Assembly (NCBI RefSeq): GCF_012910705.2
Contig: NZ_WTVG02000039.1
Coordinates: 1-64,000 of the forward strand
DNA length: 64,000 nt
Direction: 5' to 3'
Origin: Aromatoleum anaerobium
GTDB taxonomy: Bacteria; Pseudomonadota; Gammaproteobacteria; Burkholderiales; Rhodocyclaceae
Positions 16,653 to 27,438 of the stretch are shown here, one piece after another. Position 1 is the first letter of the stretch. Each line of letters opens with the position of its first letter. A model generated the notes under the pieces. That model searched no databases. It had not been told where the DNA came from and worked only from the letters and a program-made list of their open reading frames with translations. A program made the translations under genes and the position numbers.

Positions 16653-17681
16653 ATGAGCAACTCGCTGCGTATCGCAATCAACGGTTATGGCCGGATCGGG
16701 CGTTGTTTCCTGCGCGCGCTGTATGAGTCGCCGCTGAAGAACACGCTGCAGATCGTGTCGATCAACGAGCCGGCCGACCTCGCGACCATTGCCTACCTGT
16801 CACGCTTCGATTCCACGCACGGCGTTTTCCCGGGAAAAATCGGGACCGGAGCCGATTGCCTGATCGTCGACGGGCGCGAGATCGGCGTCACGCATGCCTC
16901 TGTGCCCGAGGAGGTCGACTGGAAGGGGATCGGCGTCGACCTGCTGATCGAATGCTCGGGTTGCTACACGCAACGCCATGATTTCGATCGCTTCCTCGAA
17001 GCGGGGTGCGAACGGCTGCTGATCTCGCAGCCCGGACGCAGCGCGCAGGACGTCGATCTCACGGTCGTGTATGGCATCAACCACGGCGAGCTCGGCAGCC
17101 ATCAGCGCATCGTGTCCAACGCCTCGTGCACGACGAACGCGGTCGTACCCGTCCTCGACCAGTTGCACCGCGCGTTCGGCATCGGCCATGTTTTCCTGAC
17201 GACGCTGCATTCGGTGATGAACGACCAGCCGCTCATCGATGGTTATCACCATTCGGATCTGCGGCGCACGCGTTCGGCCATGCAGTCGATGATCCCGGTC
17301 GGAACGGGACTCGCCCAGGGCGTCGAGCGCTTCCTGCCGCAACTGGCGGGACGGGTGCAGGCCAAGGCGATCCGCGTGCCGATCCTCAACGTCTCGGCGA
17401 TCGACGTCGTCGTCGAACTCGGCTGCGACGCGACATCCCGGGAAATCAACCTGCTTCTCTCGGAAGCCGCGGCGGCGCAGCCGGGCCTGATCGCCTATTC
17501 CGTCGATCCGCACGCATCGATCGACTTCAGCCACAACCCGCACTCGGTCATCGTCGACGGCAGCCAGACGCGCATCAACGGCTCGCGCCTCGCGAACCTG
17601 CTGCTGTGGTTCGACAACGAATGGGGCTACGCGAACCGGATGCTGGACGTCGCGAATTACTGGAGCAAGCGGTTCAGCTGA
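16653..17681 (+). CDS. epd: Erythrose-4-phosphate dehydrogenase-like GAPDH-family enzyme
   Basis: 342 residues from the ATG at 16653, which places the Rossmann motif INGYGRIGR at residues 9-17. The catalytic Cys159 (SNASCTTN) and His186 (TTLHSVMNDQ) are present. The segments HSVMNDQ, DLRRTRSAMQSMIPV and SINEPADLATIAYL resemble Epd more than glycolytic GAPDH; Epd oxidises erythrose-4-phosphate to 4-phosphoerythronate for pyridoxal phosphate synthesis. A GAPDH role is not excluded. An earlier ATG at 16614 would add 13 residues without family support. It is 111 bases upstream of a thiamine-diphosphate decarboxylase, but no shared pathway is obvious. Confidence 0.8.
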   Translation: MSNSLRIAINGYGRIGRCFLRALYESPLKNTLQIVSINEPADLATIAYLSRFDSTHGVFPGKIGTGADCLIVDGREIGVTHASVPEEVDWKGIGVDLLIECSGCYTQRHDFDRFLEAGCERLLISQPGRSAQDVDLTVVYGINHGELGSHQRIVSNASCTTNAVVPVLDQLHRAFGIGHVFLTTLHSVMNDQPLIDGYHHSDLRRTRSAMQSMIPVGTGLAQGVERFLPQLAGRVQAKAIRVPILNVSAIDVVVELGCDATSREINLLLSEAAAAQPGLIAYSVDPHASIDFSHNPHSVIVDGSQTRINGSRLANLLLWFDNEWGYANRMLDVANYWSKRFS

Positions 17682-17792
17682 GGGCGTCAGGTTTGGCGCG
17701 ACACGAAGTTGCGCAAAAGCCCAAAAAAACGAAATTCCCTGCTCGGCAAGCGCGCGTATTCTGACGTCTCCAACCCGATATGGATGACTGTC

Positions 17793-19412
<1,620 letters not shown>

Positions 19413-19481
19413 CAGTGGCGCCGGCGCCGGGCGAGGGGTTGTCTTGGCGGGAGCCGGCGTCGCGCGGGTAGAATCCGCGCC

Positions 19482-20183
19482 ATGCAGAACTTTCAGCCTC
19501 GTCATTTCGCAATCGTCCCGGCGGCCGGCAACGGCAGCCGCATGGCAGCGTCCCGGCCGAAGCAGTATCTTCCGCTGCTCGGCAAGCCGCTGATTTTCCA
19601 TTCGCTTGCCGTGTTGTGTGCCGCGCCGGCGATCGACAAAGTGTTCGTCGTGCTTTCGGTCGACGACGCCGAGTGGCGTCGTCACGACTGGTCCTCGCTC
19701 GGCCCGAAGCTGGTGCCGCTTTTTTGCGGCGGCGCGACGCGGGCCGACAGCGTGCTCGCAGGGCTGCGCGCGGCCGCCCATGAGGTCGAGCCATCGGACT
19801 GGGTGCTGGTGCACGACGCCGCGCGCCCCTGCCTTGCGCCGTGGCACATCGAGAAGCTGATCCGGGAACTCGCGCGCGACGAGGTCGGCGGCCTGCTCGC
19901 CGTGCCGGTCGCCGATACGCTGAAGCGCGCCGGCGAGCACCGGCAGGTTCTCGCCACCGTGCCGCGCGAAAACCTGTGGCAGGCGCAGACGCCGCAGATG
20001 TTCCGCCATGTGATGCTGCGCCGCGCGCTGGAAGCTGCGACGCACGTCACGGACGAGGCCAGCGCGATCGAGGCCGCGGGCCTGCATCCGCGACTCGTCG
20101 AGGGCGACGCGACGAACCTGAAAGTCACTTATCCGCTCGACCTGCACCTGGCCGAGTGGATCCTCTCGAACCGGGAAGGCTGA
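19482..20183 (+). CDS. ispD: 2-C-methyl-D-erythritol 4-phosphate cytidylyltransferase
   Basis: 233 residues. IspD joins CTP and MEP in the non-mevalonate isoprenoid pathway. The CTP-binding loop [19 protein letters not shown] (residues 12-30) holds the conserved Gly-rich turn, Arg and Lys; the MEP-side motif VHDAARPC and the later [10 protein letters not shown] are also intact. Length is normal. ispF begins one base after its stop, and a further small gene overlaps ispF, so the three form an operon. Nothing unusual is visible. Confidence 0.96.
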   Translation: MQNFQPRHFAIVPAAGNGSRMAASRPKQYLPLLGKPLIFHSLAVLCAAPAIDKVFVVLSVDDAEWRRHDWSSLGPKLVPLFCGGATRADSVLAGLRAAAHEVEPSDWVLVHDAARPCLAPWHIEKLIRELARDEVGGLLAVPVADTLKRAGEHRQVLATVPRENLWQAQTPQMFRHVMLRRALEAATHVTDEASAIEAAGLHPRLVEGDATNLKVTYPLDLHLAEWILSNREG

Positions 20184-20184
20184 A

Positions 20185-20682
20185 ATGAAAACTCCGTTCC
20201 GTATCGGCCAGGGGTTCGACGTGCATGCGCTGGTGCCGGGGCGGGCGCTGATCGTCGGCGGCGTGCACATTCCGTTCGAGCGCGGCCTGCTCGGGCATTC
20301 GGACGCCGACGTCCTGCTGCACGCGCTGACCGACGCGCTGCTCGGCGCCGCCGGCCTCGGCGACATCGGGCGACTCTTTCCCGACACCGACGCGGCGCAC
20401 GCGGGTGCCGACAGCCGCGTGCTGCTGCGCGAAGCGTTTGCGGCCGTACGGGCCGCGGGTTTCGGCGTCGTGAACGTCGACGCGACGGTGATCTGCCGAG
20501 CGCCCCGGATCCTTCCTCATGCGCCGGCGATGGTCGCGAACATCGCCGCTGACCTGGGCATCGACCCGGCGGCGGTCAATATCAAGGGCAAGACGACCGA
20601 AAAGCTTGGTTTCACCGGCCGCGGCGAGGGCATCGCGGCCCAGGTCGTCGCGCTGCTGGTGCGACAGGGCGATGAAACCTGA
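20185..20682 (+). CDS. ispF: 2-C-methyl-D-erythritol 2,4-cyclodiphosphate synthase
   Basis: 165 residues, slightly longer than the usual 157-160. The zinc ligands Asp12, His14 (FDVHAL) and His46 ([10 protein letters not shown]) are present, with the following [14 protein letters not shown] and FPDTD segments and the closing [17 protein letters not shown] motif. It cyclises CDP-ME 2-phosphate, the step two after IspD, as a homotrimer. Translation is coupled to ispD in front and to the phosphodiesterase gene behind, whose start lies within its last codons. Confidence 0.96.
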   Translation: MKTPFRIGQGFDVHALVPGRALIVGGVHIPFERGLLGHSDADVLLHALTDALLGAAGLGDIGRLFPDTDAAHAGADSRVLLREAFAAVRAAGFGVVNVDATVICRAPRILPHAPAMVANIAADLGIDPAAVNIKGKTTEKLGFTGRGEGIAAQVVALLVRQGDET

Positions 20683-21265
20683 TCCCGCTGCGACGGGAAA
20701 ACCTTCGCGCGTATTCTTCGCGCTGTGGCCGGACGCCCGCGTTGCGAAGCGCCTGCATGAACTCGGCGCCGAGGCGCACGCGGAATGCACCGGGCGCCGG
20801 ACGCGATGCGAGACGCTGCACCTGACGCTCGCGTTCATCGGCGACGTGTCGCCGCAGCGCCTCGCCGACCTGATCGCGGTCGGGAATTGCGTCGAGGCGA
20901 CCCCGTTCACGCTGCGGCTGGACTGCCTCGGTGGCTGGCGCCACAACCGCATCGTCTGGGCCGGCGCGCAGAGCTGTCCCGCGCCGCTGGCCGGACTCGT
21001 CGAGCGACTCAACGACGCGCTTGAAGCCGCCGGTTTTGCCGTCGAGCGGCGCCCGTTCGCGCCGCACGTGACGCTGCTGCGCAAGGCGCATACGCAGGTT
21101 TGCGCGCGCTGTGTGGAACCGATCGACTGGCCTGTCGACGGCTTCGTGCTCGTCGAGTCTGTGCAGAGCAGCGCCGGCGCGCATTATCGGACGCTCAGGG
21201 AATGGCGAGCGGGGAAGGGCGGCGGCCAAGGCGCAGACAGCCGGTGCGCCGGGAAAAGCGGCTGA
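20672..21265 (+). CDS. thpR: RNA 2',3'-cyclic phosphodiesterase (LigT-like)
   Basis: 197 residues beginning at the ATG inside the last codons of ispF (11-base overlap). Both 2H-family motifs are present: HLTL at residue 50 and HVTL near residue 134, the catalytic His-x-Thr pairs. The N-terminus RVFFALWPD and the segment [16 protein letters not shown] are typical of bacterial ThpR, which opens 2',3'-cyclic phosphates on RNA or tRNA halves. The longer upstream frame simply shadows ispF. The last 20 residues are Gly/Arg-rich and not conserved. Confidence 0.9.
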   Translation: MKPDPAATGKPSRVFFALWPDARVAKRLHELGAEAHAECTGRRTRCETLHLTLAFIGDVSPQRLADLIAVGNCVEATPFTLRLDCLGGWRHNRIVWAGAQSCPAPLAGLVERLNDALEAAGFAVERRPFAPHVTLLRKAHTQVCARCVEPIDWPVDGFVLVESVQSSAGAHYRTLREWRAGKGGGQGADSRCAGKSG

Positions 21266-21284
21266 CGAGGCTCCCGCGACCGCG

Positions 21285-21926
21285 TCAGGTCCAGTGGGCC
21301 GGCCAGGTGCGAGCGAAGTAGGGCAGCGCCTCGACCCGCTTCATCCACGCTGCAAGCCGCGGGCCGATCCGTGCGCCGATTTCCACGTCCGGCTTCCTCT
21401 TCTCGATGCGCAGCGCCAGCGCGATCAACGGGTAGAGCGTGAAGTCGGCCGCGGAAAGTTCGCCCGCGAGCGAGTCGTCCGCGATCATCGTTTCCCACAG
21501 GCCGAGTTCGCGCGTGAAGGCGTCGCGCGAGCGCGCGATCGTTTCCTGTTGCCATTCCGCTTTCGGCGTATAGAGCACGTTTGCGACGAGTTCTTCTAGC
21601 GCATTCGCCAGATACTGGTCGGCTTCGCGAACCATGCGGCGGATCAGCGCCCGTTGCCGGATGTCGCCCGGAAACAGCAGCGGCGTTTCGTCGTAGCGTT
21701 CGTCCAGGTATTCGAGGATCGCCGCCGATTCATAAAGAGCGAGGCCGTCATCGACGATTGCCGGCACTTTCTGGCGCGGGTTGATCGCCGTGTACTCGGG
21801 TTTTTTCAGGTCTCCGGCATCGAACGACAACGCCTTGAGTTCGTACCGCAGGTGCTTGTGTTCGAGCGCCAGCCAGACGCGCCAAGCATAAGGCGAGCCG
21901 GCGCCGTAGTAGAAACAAAGAGCCAT
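21285..21926 (-). CDS. Glutathione S-transferase family protein
   Basis: 213 residues from an ATG preceded by GGAGG; an upstream extension to 21971 lacks a ribosome site. The N-terminal thioredoxin-fold domain has YYGAGSPYAWRVWLAL, with a Ser-Pro-Tyr active-site region, the cis-Pro segment QKVPAIVDDGLALYES (Glu-Ser of the glutathione gamma-Glu site) and ILEYLDERY. The C-terminal helical domain includes SAADFTLYPLIAL, the N-capping motif. Probably cytosolic and glutathione dependent; the substrate is unknown. It is convergent with thpR. Confidence 0.88.
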   Translation of the reverse strand: MALCFYYGAGSPYAWRVWLALEHKHLRYELKALSFDAGDLKKPEYTAINPRQKVPAIVDDGLALYESAAILEYLDERYDETPLLFPGDIRQRALIRRMVREADQYLANALEELVANVLYTPKAEWQQETIARSRDAFTRELGLWETMIADDSLAGELSAADFTLYPLIALALRIEKRKPDVEIGARIGPRLAAWMKRVEALPYFARTWPAHWT

Positions 21927-22123
21927 TTCCGTACCTCCCACGCTTTGGAGACCTGCAAACGTCTTGTGCATCCCGATCCTGCGGCACGACTCCGCCCGGC
22001 AACCGCATGGCCGGCGTGCCTGCAGTGCAGGATGCCGTGTTGCGTCCTAAAATGAAATATCAGAATGAAAGGTCAAGGGGGCGGGTGGACCAACTGCCCG
22101 GATCCTGATCGAGGAGGACCATC

Positions 22124-22603
22124 ATGGCAATCGCATCAAAACTCCAGGAGTACATGAGCGAACACGGCTTGCGGTACGACGTCCTGACGCATCCGCATTC
22201 CCACAACAGCATGGAAACCGCCCAGCTGGCACGGGTACCCGGCAATTGCCTGGCGAAATCGGTCGTGCTCGAAGACGATGACGGCTTCCTGATGGCCGTG
22301 TTGCCGTCCACCCAGCATGTGCAGCTTGGCTGGCTCAGCAAGGCGATGCAGCGCAACTTGCGTCTGGCGTCCGAGGACGAACTGTCTGCCCTGTTTGCCG
22401 ATTGCGAACCGGGCGCGGTTCCGCCCGTCGGCAGCGCGTATGGCATGCGGATGGTCGTGGACGACACCTTGGCCGAGCAGCCGGAGATCTACTTCGAGGG
22501 CGGCGATCACGAGAAGCTGATCCAGATGAGCGGAGAGGATTTCATGAGGATGATGGAAGAGGCGAAGCACATCCGGTTCGGCGAGCATTACTGGCGGCAT
22601 TGA
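22124..22603 (+). CDS. YbaK/ProX-type aminoacyl-tRNA deacylase family protein
   Basis: 159 residues with a good GGAGGA site. The pattern YDVLTHPHSHNSMETAQLAR, then LAKSVVLEDDDGFLMAVLP with the family's key Lys (Lys45), matches the YbaK/ProRS editing domain that hydrolyses mischarged tRNAs. The late Glu/Gly-rich segment (EIYFEGGDHEKLIQM) is the usual ending. Which amino acid it edits cannot be told. It is monocistronic, with a stem-loop just downstream. Confidence 0.85.
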   Translation: MAIASKLQEYMSEHGLRYDVLTHPHSHNSMETAQLARVPGNCLAKSVVLEDDDGFLMAVLPSTQHVQLGWLSKAMQRNLRLASEDELSALFADCEPGAVPPVGSAYGMRMVVDDTLAEQPEIYFEGGDHEKLIQMSGEDFMRMMEEAKHIRFGEHYWRH

Positions 22604-22627
22604 GCGCCACCCTTGAGCCAAATGAAT

Positions 22628-22648
22628 GCGGGGCGCTGGGCGCCCCGC
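22628..22648 (+). terminator. Stem-loop after the YbaK-like gene
   Basis: A perfect nine-base stem GCGGGGCGC/GCGCCCCGC with a three-base loop, starting 25 bases after the stop codon. No clear T run follows, so termination strength is uncertain, but the position fits. Confidence 0.55.
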
Positions 22649-22730
22649 GGCTCTTCGAGGTCGCGCATGCTGCGACCTCATCGTCTCATGAACAGAGACG
22701 TTCGAAGAATCAGGCTTCCGAGTCAGGAAT

Positions 22731-23171
22731 TCAAAGGAACAGGCACGAGCCTAGTCGCTCGCGCAATACGGGCTCGGGTTCCTTCGTGTAGTCCTTTTCG
22801 AAACGATCGGTGATCAGCTGCGCTGTCGGTGTGTCGAGCACCGAATTGAGCATGCCCATGAAGGCGGGCGGCGCGAAGACGATTGCGCGGCTGAACTCAT
22901 TCTTGGCCCGCCCAAGGTACAGTTCCTGCGCAAGCTGTTGCGCGAACACCTTTGCTTCGTGGGTTTTGGGGATGGTTTGCGGCTGCCTCGAACCTTGCCC
23001 GTTGCCTACCGACGCCATGCTGCCGGAACGGTCGGTCACAAGTTCGGAATTCTTCTGTCGGCTTTCCGGATGGATCAGTTCCTTCACCAGTGTGAGTCCC
23101 TTGTTCGGACCGAGGTTTGCATAGAGCTTCGCCAGGCTGGCATTGGCAACCAGTATCCAGGTTATAACCAT
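22731..23171 (-). CDS. Host-attachment-type protein
   Basis: 146 residues of the family named after an Agrobacterium gene needed for attachment to plant cells (Host_attach). Typical features are the N-terminal strand TWILVANASLAKLYAN, the middle HEAKVFAQQLAQELYLGRA and the strand AIVFAPPAFMGMLNSVLD. The fold resembles the eRF1/Pelota-like middle domain, suggesting RNA or ribosome contact rather than adhesion; that is an inference from family structure. Single gene between a deacylase and mtfA. Confidence 0.8.
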   Translation of the reverse strand: MVITWILVANASLAKLYANLGPNKGLTLVKELIHPESRQKNSELVTDRSGSMASVGNGQGSRQPQTIPKTHEAKVFAQQLAQELYLGRAKNEFSRAIVFAPPAFMGMLNSVLDTPTAQLITDRFEKDYTKEPEPVLRERLGSCLFL

Positions 23172-23334
23172 GAATCGTCCTCCGAGAGATAGATCGGGTG
23201 GTCTGCCGGTTGTGGCTCTTGCAGCTTAGACGGGCGCCCCATACGTGGCAAACTCATTTTGCCGTGAACGTCAACCGATGACTCCGGGTCCGCCAATGAC
23301 GCCCGCTCTGAAGGCTGCTATCCCAAGGATTTAT

Positions 23335-24168
23335 TCATTCAGCATCTTGAGTATTTCCGGCGGTGCGTGGCTGGACGCCGCAATGGCGTCGCCGCTCGTC
23401 GCGGAAGCGGCGCTCGCCGGCGGCGAGCTCCAGCCCGTAGAAGCGCGACAGCTGCTCGTACACGCGGGGAAGTTCCTGTTCGAGAAGGCAGGGGATCTCG
23501 AAGAACGCTTCGGAGGTGACCGCGAAAAACTCGCCCGGACTCTCCGCGCCGTATGGGTCGAGGAGTGTTTCCTCGCCGGCATCGACCTGTGCGCAAAAAT
23601 GCTGGTAGGCGTCGGTAAACACCCTCGCCCAGGCCGCTCTGCTCATGCCCTGCGGCAGCCGCGGCAAGCCATCGACGTCGCCGTTCTGCATGTCCAGCTT
23701 GTGCGCGAACTCGTGGATGACGACGTTTACGCCTTCCGGCCCTTCACCTTCCCGATGCCACGACACCAGCACCGGGCCGCCTTCCCACGCTTCTCCGAGG
23801 ACTTCGTCGTCGTATTCGTGCACGACCCCGGCGTCGTCCGTTTCATGTCGCGGAATCACGAAGTCTCCGGGGTAGACGACGACACCGACCCAGCCGCGAT
23901 AGGCGTCGAGGCCGACGCGCAGGATCGGCAGGCAGGCCTGGAGGGCGATCGCAAGCATGATCTGGTCGGTGAGTGCCATGCCGTGGGCGCCGTGGAACTG
24001 CTTTTCCGCGAGGAATTCGCGCGCGAGCTGCCGCAGGCGCTCGCGGTCGGCCGGTTCGAGATAGTCGAGAAACGGCAGCTTCTTCTCGACGCCGCTCCAT
24101 AACGCGTCCGGCACCCGTATCGTGGCGAGCCGGCGTGCCTTTCGCCATTTGCGCAGGAAATTCAGCAT
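23335..24168 (-). CDS. mtfA: MtfA-type zinc peptidase
   Basis: 277 residues. The HExxH metalloprotease motif is His152-Glu153...His156 (VIHEFAHKLDM), and a downstream Glu in TSEAFFE supplies the third ligand, as in M90-family MtfA. In E. coli MtfA binds and removes the repressor Mlc (DgsA), linking it to glucose uptake. Whether Mlc exists here is unknown. Conserved YPGDFVIPRH, VLVSWHREG and GMALTDQIMLAIA blocks are intact. The start at 24168 lies five bases after the stop of the upstream exporter gene, so they form a two-gene operon. A much longer open frame upstream is only the exporter read out of frame. Confidence 0.9.
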   Translation of the reverse strand: MLNFLRKWRKARRLATIRVPDALWSGVEKKLPFLDYLEPADRERLRQLAREFLAEKQFHGAHGMALTDQIMLAIALQACLPILRVGLDAYRGWVGVVVYPGDFVIPRHETDDAGVVHEYDDEVLGEAWEGGPVLVSWHREGEGPEGVNVVIHEFAHKLDMQNGDVDGLPRLPQGMSRAAWARVFTDAYQHFCAQVDAGEETLLDPYGAESPGEFFAVTSEAFFEIPCLLEQELPRVYEQLSRFYGLELAAGERRFRDERRRHCGVQPRTAGNTQDAE

Positions 24169-24173
24169 CGCGT

Positions 24174-25067
24174 TCAGCCGGCCGGTTTGCGCGTCGTCAG
24201 GAAAATACCGGCGAAAACCAGCGCGATTCCGGCGAAGTGGAAGGGCTGCGGGCGTTCGCCGAGAAAGATCGCCGCGAGCAGCGCCGTGAACACCGGCATC
24301 AGGTGGATGAACAGGGATGCCCGGCTCGGACCGACCGCCGCAACGCCGGCGTTGAAGAACACGTAGCCGAGAAAGCCGGGGAAGATGCCGGTGTAGAGAA
24401 TGCCCGCGAGCGCTGCCGGTGACGGATCGATGAGCCTCCCACTCGCGATTTCCCACGCGTACAGCGGCGCGAGCCCCGCAACGCCGACGGCGGTGAAGGC
24501 GGCGAGCATCAGCATCGGATCGATGCCGGCGGGCCGCCATTGCAGGCCGACCGTGTAGAGGCCCCAGGTCAGCACCGCGAGCAGCATCCACAGGTCGCCG
24601 GTGTTGAGGCTGAAGCCGAGCAGTGTCGCCAGGCTGCCGCGCGCGACGATGATCATCACGCCGACGAGCGACACGACGACGCCGGCCGCTTCGAGGCCCG
24701 TCAGCCGCTTGCCGAGCAGCACGAACGCCAGCGCGATCGTCGCCACCGGCGTGAAGGAATTGAGCAGCGTCGCGCTGGTTGCGGTCGTGTATTGCAGCGC
24801 GATGTACGCGAAGGTGTTGTAGCAGCCGACGCCGATGAAGCCGAGGACGACGATCGCGCGCCAGTGCGCCTTGAGGCGGGGCCATTGCGCGCGCAGATGG
24901 GGCAGCGCGAACGGCAGCGTCAGCGCGAATGCGATCGTCCAGCGCCAGAAGGCGAGCGTCATCGGCGGCACGGCTTCGCGCAGGCCACGGCCAATCACCA
25001 TGTTGCCCGCCCAGAACAGCGAGGTCAGCGTCAGGAGCAGATAGGGGCTGGCGAAGCGCTTTTTCAT
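24174..25067 (-). CDS. EamA/DMT-family transporter
   Basis: 297 residues with ten hydrophobic segments in two EamA repeats (residues 10-140 and 150-290), the second ending PVFTALLAAIFLGERPQPFH, the typical Gly-Glu-Arg motif. DMT transporters of this type export amino acids or related metabolites, usually as proton antiporters; the substrate is unknown. The start MKKRFASPYLLL gives the normal N-terminus; frames open further upstream overlap the relA promoter region. It precedes mtfA with a five-base gap and is divergent from relA. Confidence 0.85.
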   Translation of the reverse strand: MKKRFASPYLLLTLTSLFWAGNMVIGRGLREAVPPMTLAFWRWTIAFALTLPFALPHLRAQWPRLKAHWRAIVVLGFIGVGCYNTFAYIALQYTTATSATLLNSFTPVATIALAFVLLGKRLTGLEAAGVVVSLVGVMIIVARGSLATLLGFSLNTGDLWMLLAVLTWGLYTVGLQWRPAGIDPMLMLAAFTAVGVAGLAPLYAWEIASGRLIDPSPAALAGILYTGIFPGFLGYVFFNAGVAAVGPSRASLFIHLMPVFTALLAAIFLGERPQPFHFAGIALVFAGIFLTTRKPAG

Positions 25068-25161
25068 TGATTTTGTCACCGTGGCAGGCCGGTGATGATG
25101 GCACAGCGCGGAATCGTCTGCAGCCGGGCGAAGATGAGAGCCGATATGGGATAATCCGCCC

Positions 25162-27363
25162 ATGGTCTCCGTCACGCATGCCATTTCACAGAACGATGCC
25201 GTTCCGCCGGTCGAGCTGCTCGCCGACGGTCTGGGCGCCGACGATCGCGCATTGATCGAAAAAGCCCTCGAACTGGCCGAGGGCATCTACGAAAACCACG
25301 TCCTCGGCACCGGCGAGTCGGTGTGGACCCACGCGATGGGGACGGCGCTGATCGCCGCGTCGCTGCGGCTCGACGCCGAAACGCGCGTGGCCGCATTGCT
25401 GTTCGCCGTCGGCGACTACGTCGAGGACCCGATCGAGACGGTGACGGCGCGCTTCGGCGAAGGGGTTGCGCGCCTCGTCGAGGGGCTGCGCAAGCTCAAC
25501 GGCCTGCGCCTGCTCACGCGCATGACGACGACCGCGACGGCGCCGGAGATCCGCGCGCAGACCGAAGTGCTGCGCAAGATGCTGCTGGCGATGGTCGAGG
25601 ACATCCGCGTCGTGCTGCTGCGGCTTGCGTCCCGCACGCAGACGCTGCGTTATTTCACCGAACAGAAAGGCGAAGTCCGCACCGACGTCGCGCGCGAGAG
25701 CCTCGACATCTATGCGCCGCTGGCGAACCGGCTCGGCGTGTGGCAGCTGAAGTGGGAGCTGGAAGACCTGTCGTTCCGCTTCCTCGAGCCGGAGACGTAC
25801 AAACGCATCGCGAAGATGCTCGACGAGCGTCGCGTCGAGCGCGAGAGCTTCATCCAGGAAGCGATCGAACGGCTCAAGCGCGAGATCGCCGCGGTCGGCA
25901 TCAAGGCCGAGGTTTATGGGCGGCCGAAGCATATCTACAGCATCTACAACAAGATGCGCGCGAAGCGGCTCGACTTCTCGCAGGTGTACGACATCCGCGC
26001 GCTGCGGGTGCTGGTCGACAACGTGCGCGACTGCTACACGGTCCTGGGCATCGTGAACCAGCTCTGGCAGCCGATCGGCCAGGAGTTCGACGACTACATC
26101 ACCAAGCCGAAGGGCAACAACTATCAGTCGCTGCACACCGCGGTGCTCGCCGGCGATGGCCGGGCAGTCGAAGTGCAGATCCGCACGCACGACATGCACA
26201 AGCATGCTGAACTCGGGGTCGCGGCACACTGGCGCTACAAGGAAGGCAAGGGGCACGGCGGCGATTACGATGAGAAAATCGCGCTGCTGCGCAGCCTGCT
26301 GTCGTGGCGCGACGAGATCGCAGATTCGGCCGACTGGGTCGAGAAGTTCAAGCGCGCCTCGCTCGACGACGCGATCTACGTGCTGACGCCGCAGGGCAAG
26401 GTCGTCGATCTGCCGCGCGGTGCGACGCCGATCGATTTCGCGTACCGCCTGCACACCGACCTCGGCCACCACTGTCGCGGCGCCAAGGTCGACGGGCACC
26501 TGGTGCCGCTCAACACGCGGCTCGAGAACGGCCAGACGGTGGAGATCACCGCGGCGAAGGAGGGCGGTCCGTCGCGCGACTGGCTCAACGCCACGCAGGG
26601 CTATGTCGCGACGGGCCGCGCGCGCACCAAGATCAAGCAGTACTTCAATCAGCTCGAAGAGAACGAGCTGCTCGCGCGCGGGCGCAGTGTCATCACGAAG
26701 GAAATGCAGCGCGAGGGGCAATCCCAGGCCAACATCGACGAGATTGCGGGCAAGCTCGGCTTCAAGAACGCCGAGTCGATGTTCGTCGCGGCCGGCCGCG
26801 GCGAAGTGGGGCCGCGCGCGGTCCATCTCGCGCTGCGCGACACCGGGGAGCCCGCGCCGGAGGCGGCCGATTCCGGCATGGTGATCGGCCAGAGCCGCGC
26901 CGGTGATTCGAGCGACAAGATCCTGATCGTCGGGGTCGGGAAGCTCCTGACTTCGCTCGGACGCTGCTGCAAGCCGGCGCCGCCGGACGCGATCGAAGGG
27001 TTCGTCACGCGCAGCCGTGGCATCTCGATCCACCGCGTCGACTGCCGCGATTTCCAGCGCCTCGCGGGCAGCCATCCGGAGCGGGTGATCAAGGCCGACT
27101 GGGGCGAGCAGGCGTACAACAACCGCCAGTCGGTGTTTCCCGTCGATATCGCCGTCCAGGCGGCCGACCGGCAGGGTTTGCTGCGCGACATCTCCGAAGT
27201 GTTGTCGCGCGAAAAACTCAACGTCATCGCGGTCAATACGCTGACAAAGAAGGGAGTCGCATACATGCGCTTCACGATGGAGGTCGGCGGTGTCGCGCAG
27301 GTGCAGCGCGCCATCACGCTGATCCGCGAAGTGCGCGACGTCATCGACGCACAACGCAAGTAG
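25162..27363 (+). CDS. relA: GTP pyrophosphokinase (ppGpp synthetase I)
   Basis: 733 residues. It makes (p)ppGpp when amino acids are scarce, binding stalled ribosomes. The N-terminal hydrolase region has lost its His-Asp metal motif (FAVGDYVEDP where active enzymes have HD), so it should only synthesise. The synthetase domain (about 230-370) carries the EFDD motif at about residue 308 (EFDDYITKPKGNNYQS), typical of RelA rather than SpoT. Then come TGS (about 403-465), a helical domain, the Cys-rich zinc-finger domain (GRCCKP near 600) and a C-terminal ACT domain (about 663-733). It is divergent from the exporter gene. Confidence 0.95.
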   Translation: MVSVTHAISQNDAVPPVELLADGLGADDRALIEKALELAEGIYENHVLGTGESVWTHAMGTALIAASLRLDAETRVAALLFAVGDYVEDPIETVTARFGEGVARLVEGLRKLNGLRLLTRMTTTATAPEIRAQTEVLRKMLLAMVEDIRVVLLRLASRTQTLRYFTEQKGEVRTDVARESLDIYAPLANRLGVWQLKWELEDLSFRFLEPETYKRIAKMLDERRVERESFIQEAIERLKREIAAVGIKAEVYGRPKHIYSIYNKMRAKRLDFSQVYDIRALRVLVDNVRDCYTVLGIVNQLWQPIGQEFDDYITKPKGNNYQSLHTAVLAGDGRAVEVQIRTHDMHKHAELGVAAHWRYKEGKGHGGDYDEKIALLRSLLSWRDEIADSADWVEKFKRASLDDAIYVLTPQGKVVDLPRGATPIDFAYRLHTDLGHHCRGAKVDGHLVPLNTRLENGQTVEITAAKEGGPSRDWLNATQGYVATGRARTKIKQYFNQLEENELLARGRSVITKEMQREGQSQANIDEIAGKLGFKNAESMFVAAGRGEVGPRAVHLALRDTGEPAPEAADSGMVIGQSRAGDSSDKILIVGVGKLLTSLGRCCKPAPPDAIEGFVTRSRGISIHRVDCRDFQRLAGSHPERVIKADWGEQAYNNRQSVFPVDIAVQAADRQGLLRDISEVLSREKLNVIAVNTLTKKGVAYMRFTMEVGGVAQVQRAITLIREVRDVIDAQRK

Positions 27364-27438
27364 TCCCGGTGCCGGCGGGGCCCGCCCGCTGACGGGCTGG
27401 GCAGGATTCTCGAGCCCCAGTCGGCTGCCGCCAGCCCC

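Noticed and set aside
25186-27354. 722-residue frame antisense to relA
   Set aside because: Same GC-driven shadow; relA has all its domains on the plus strand.
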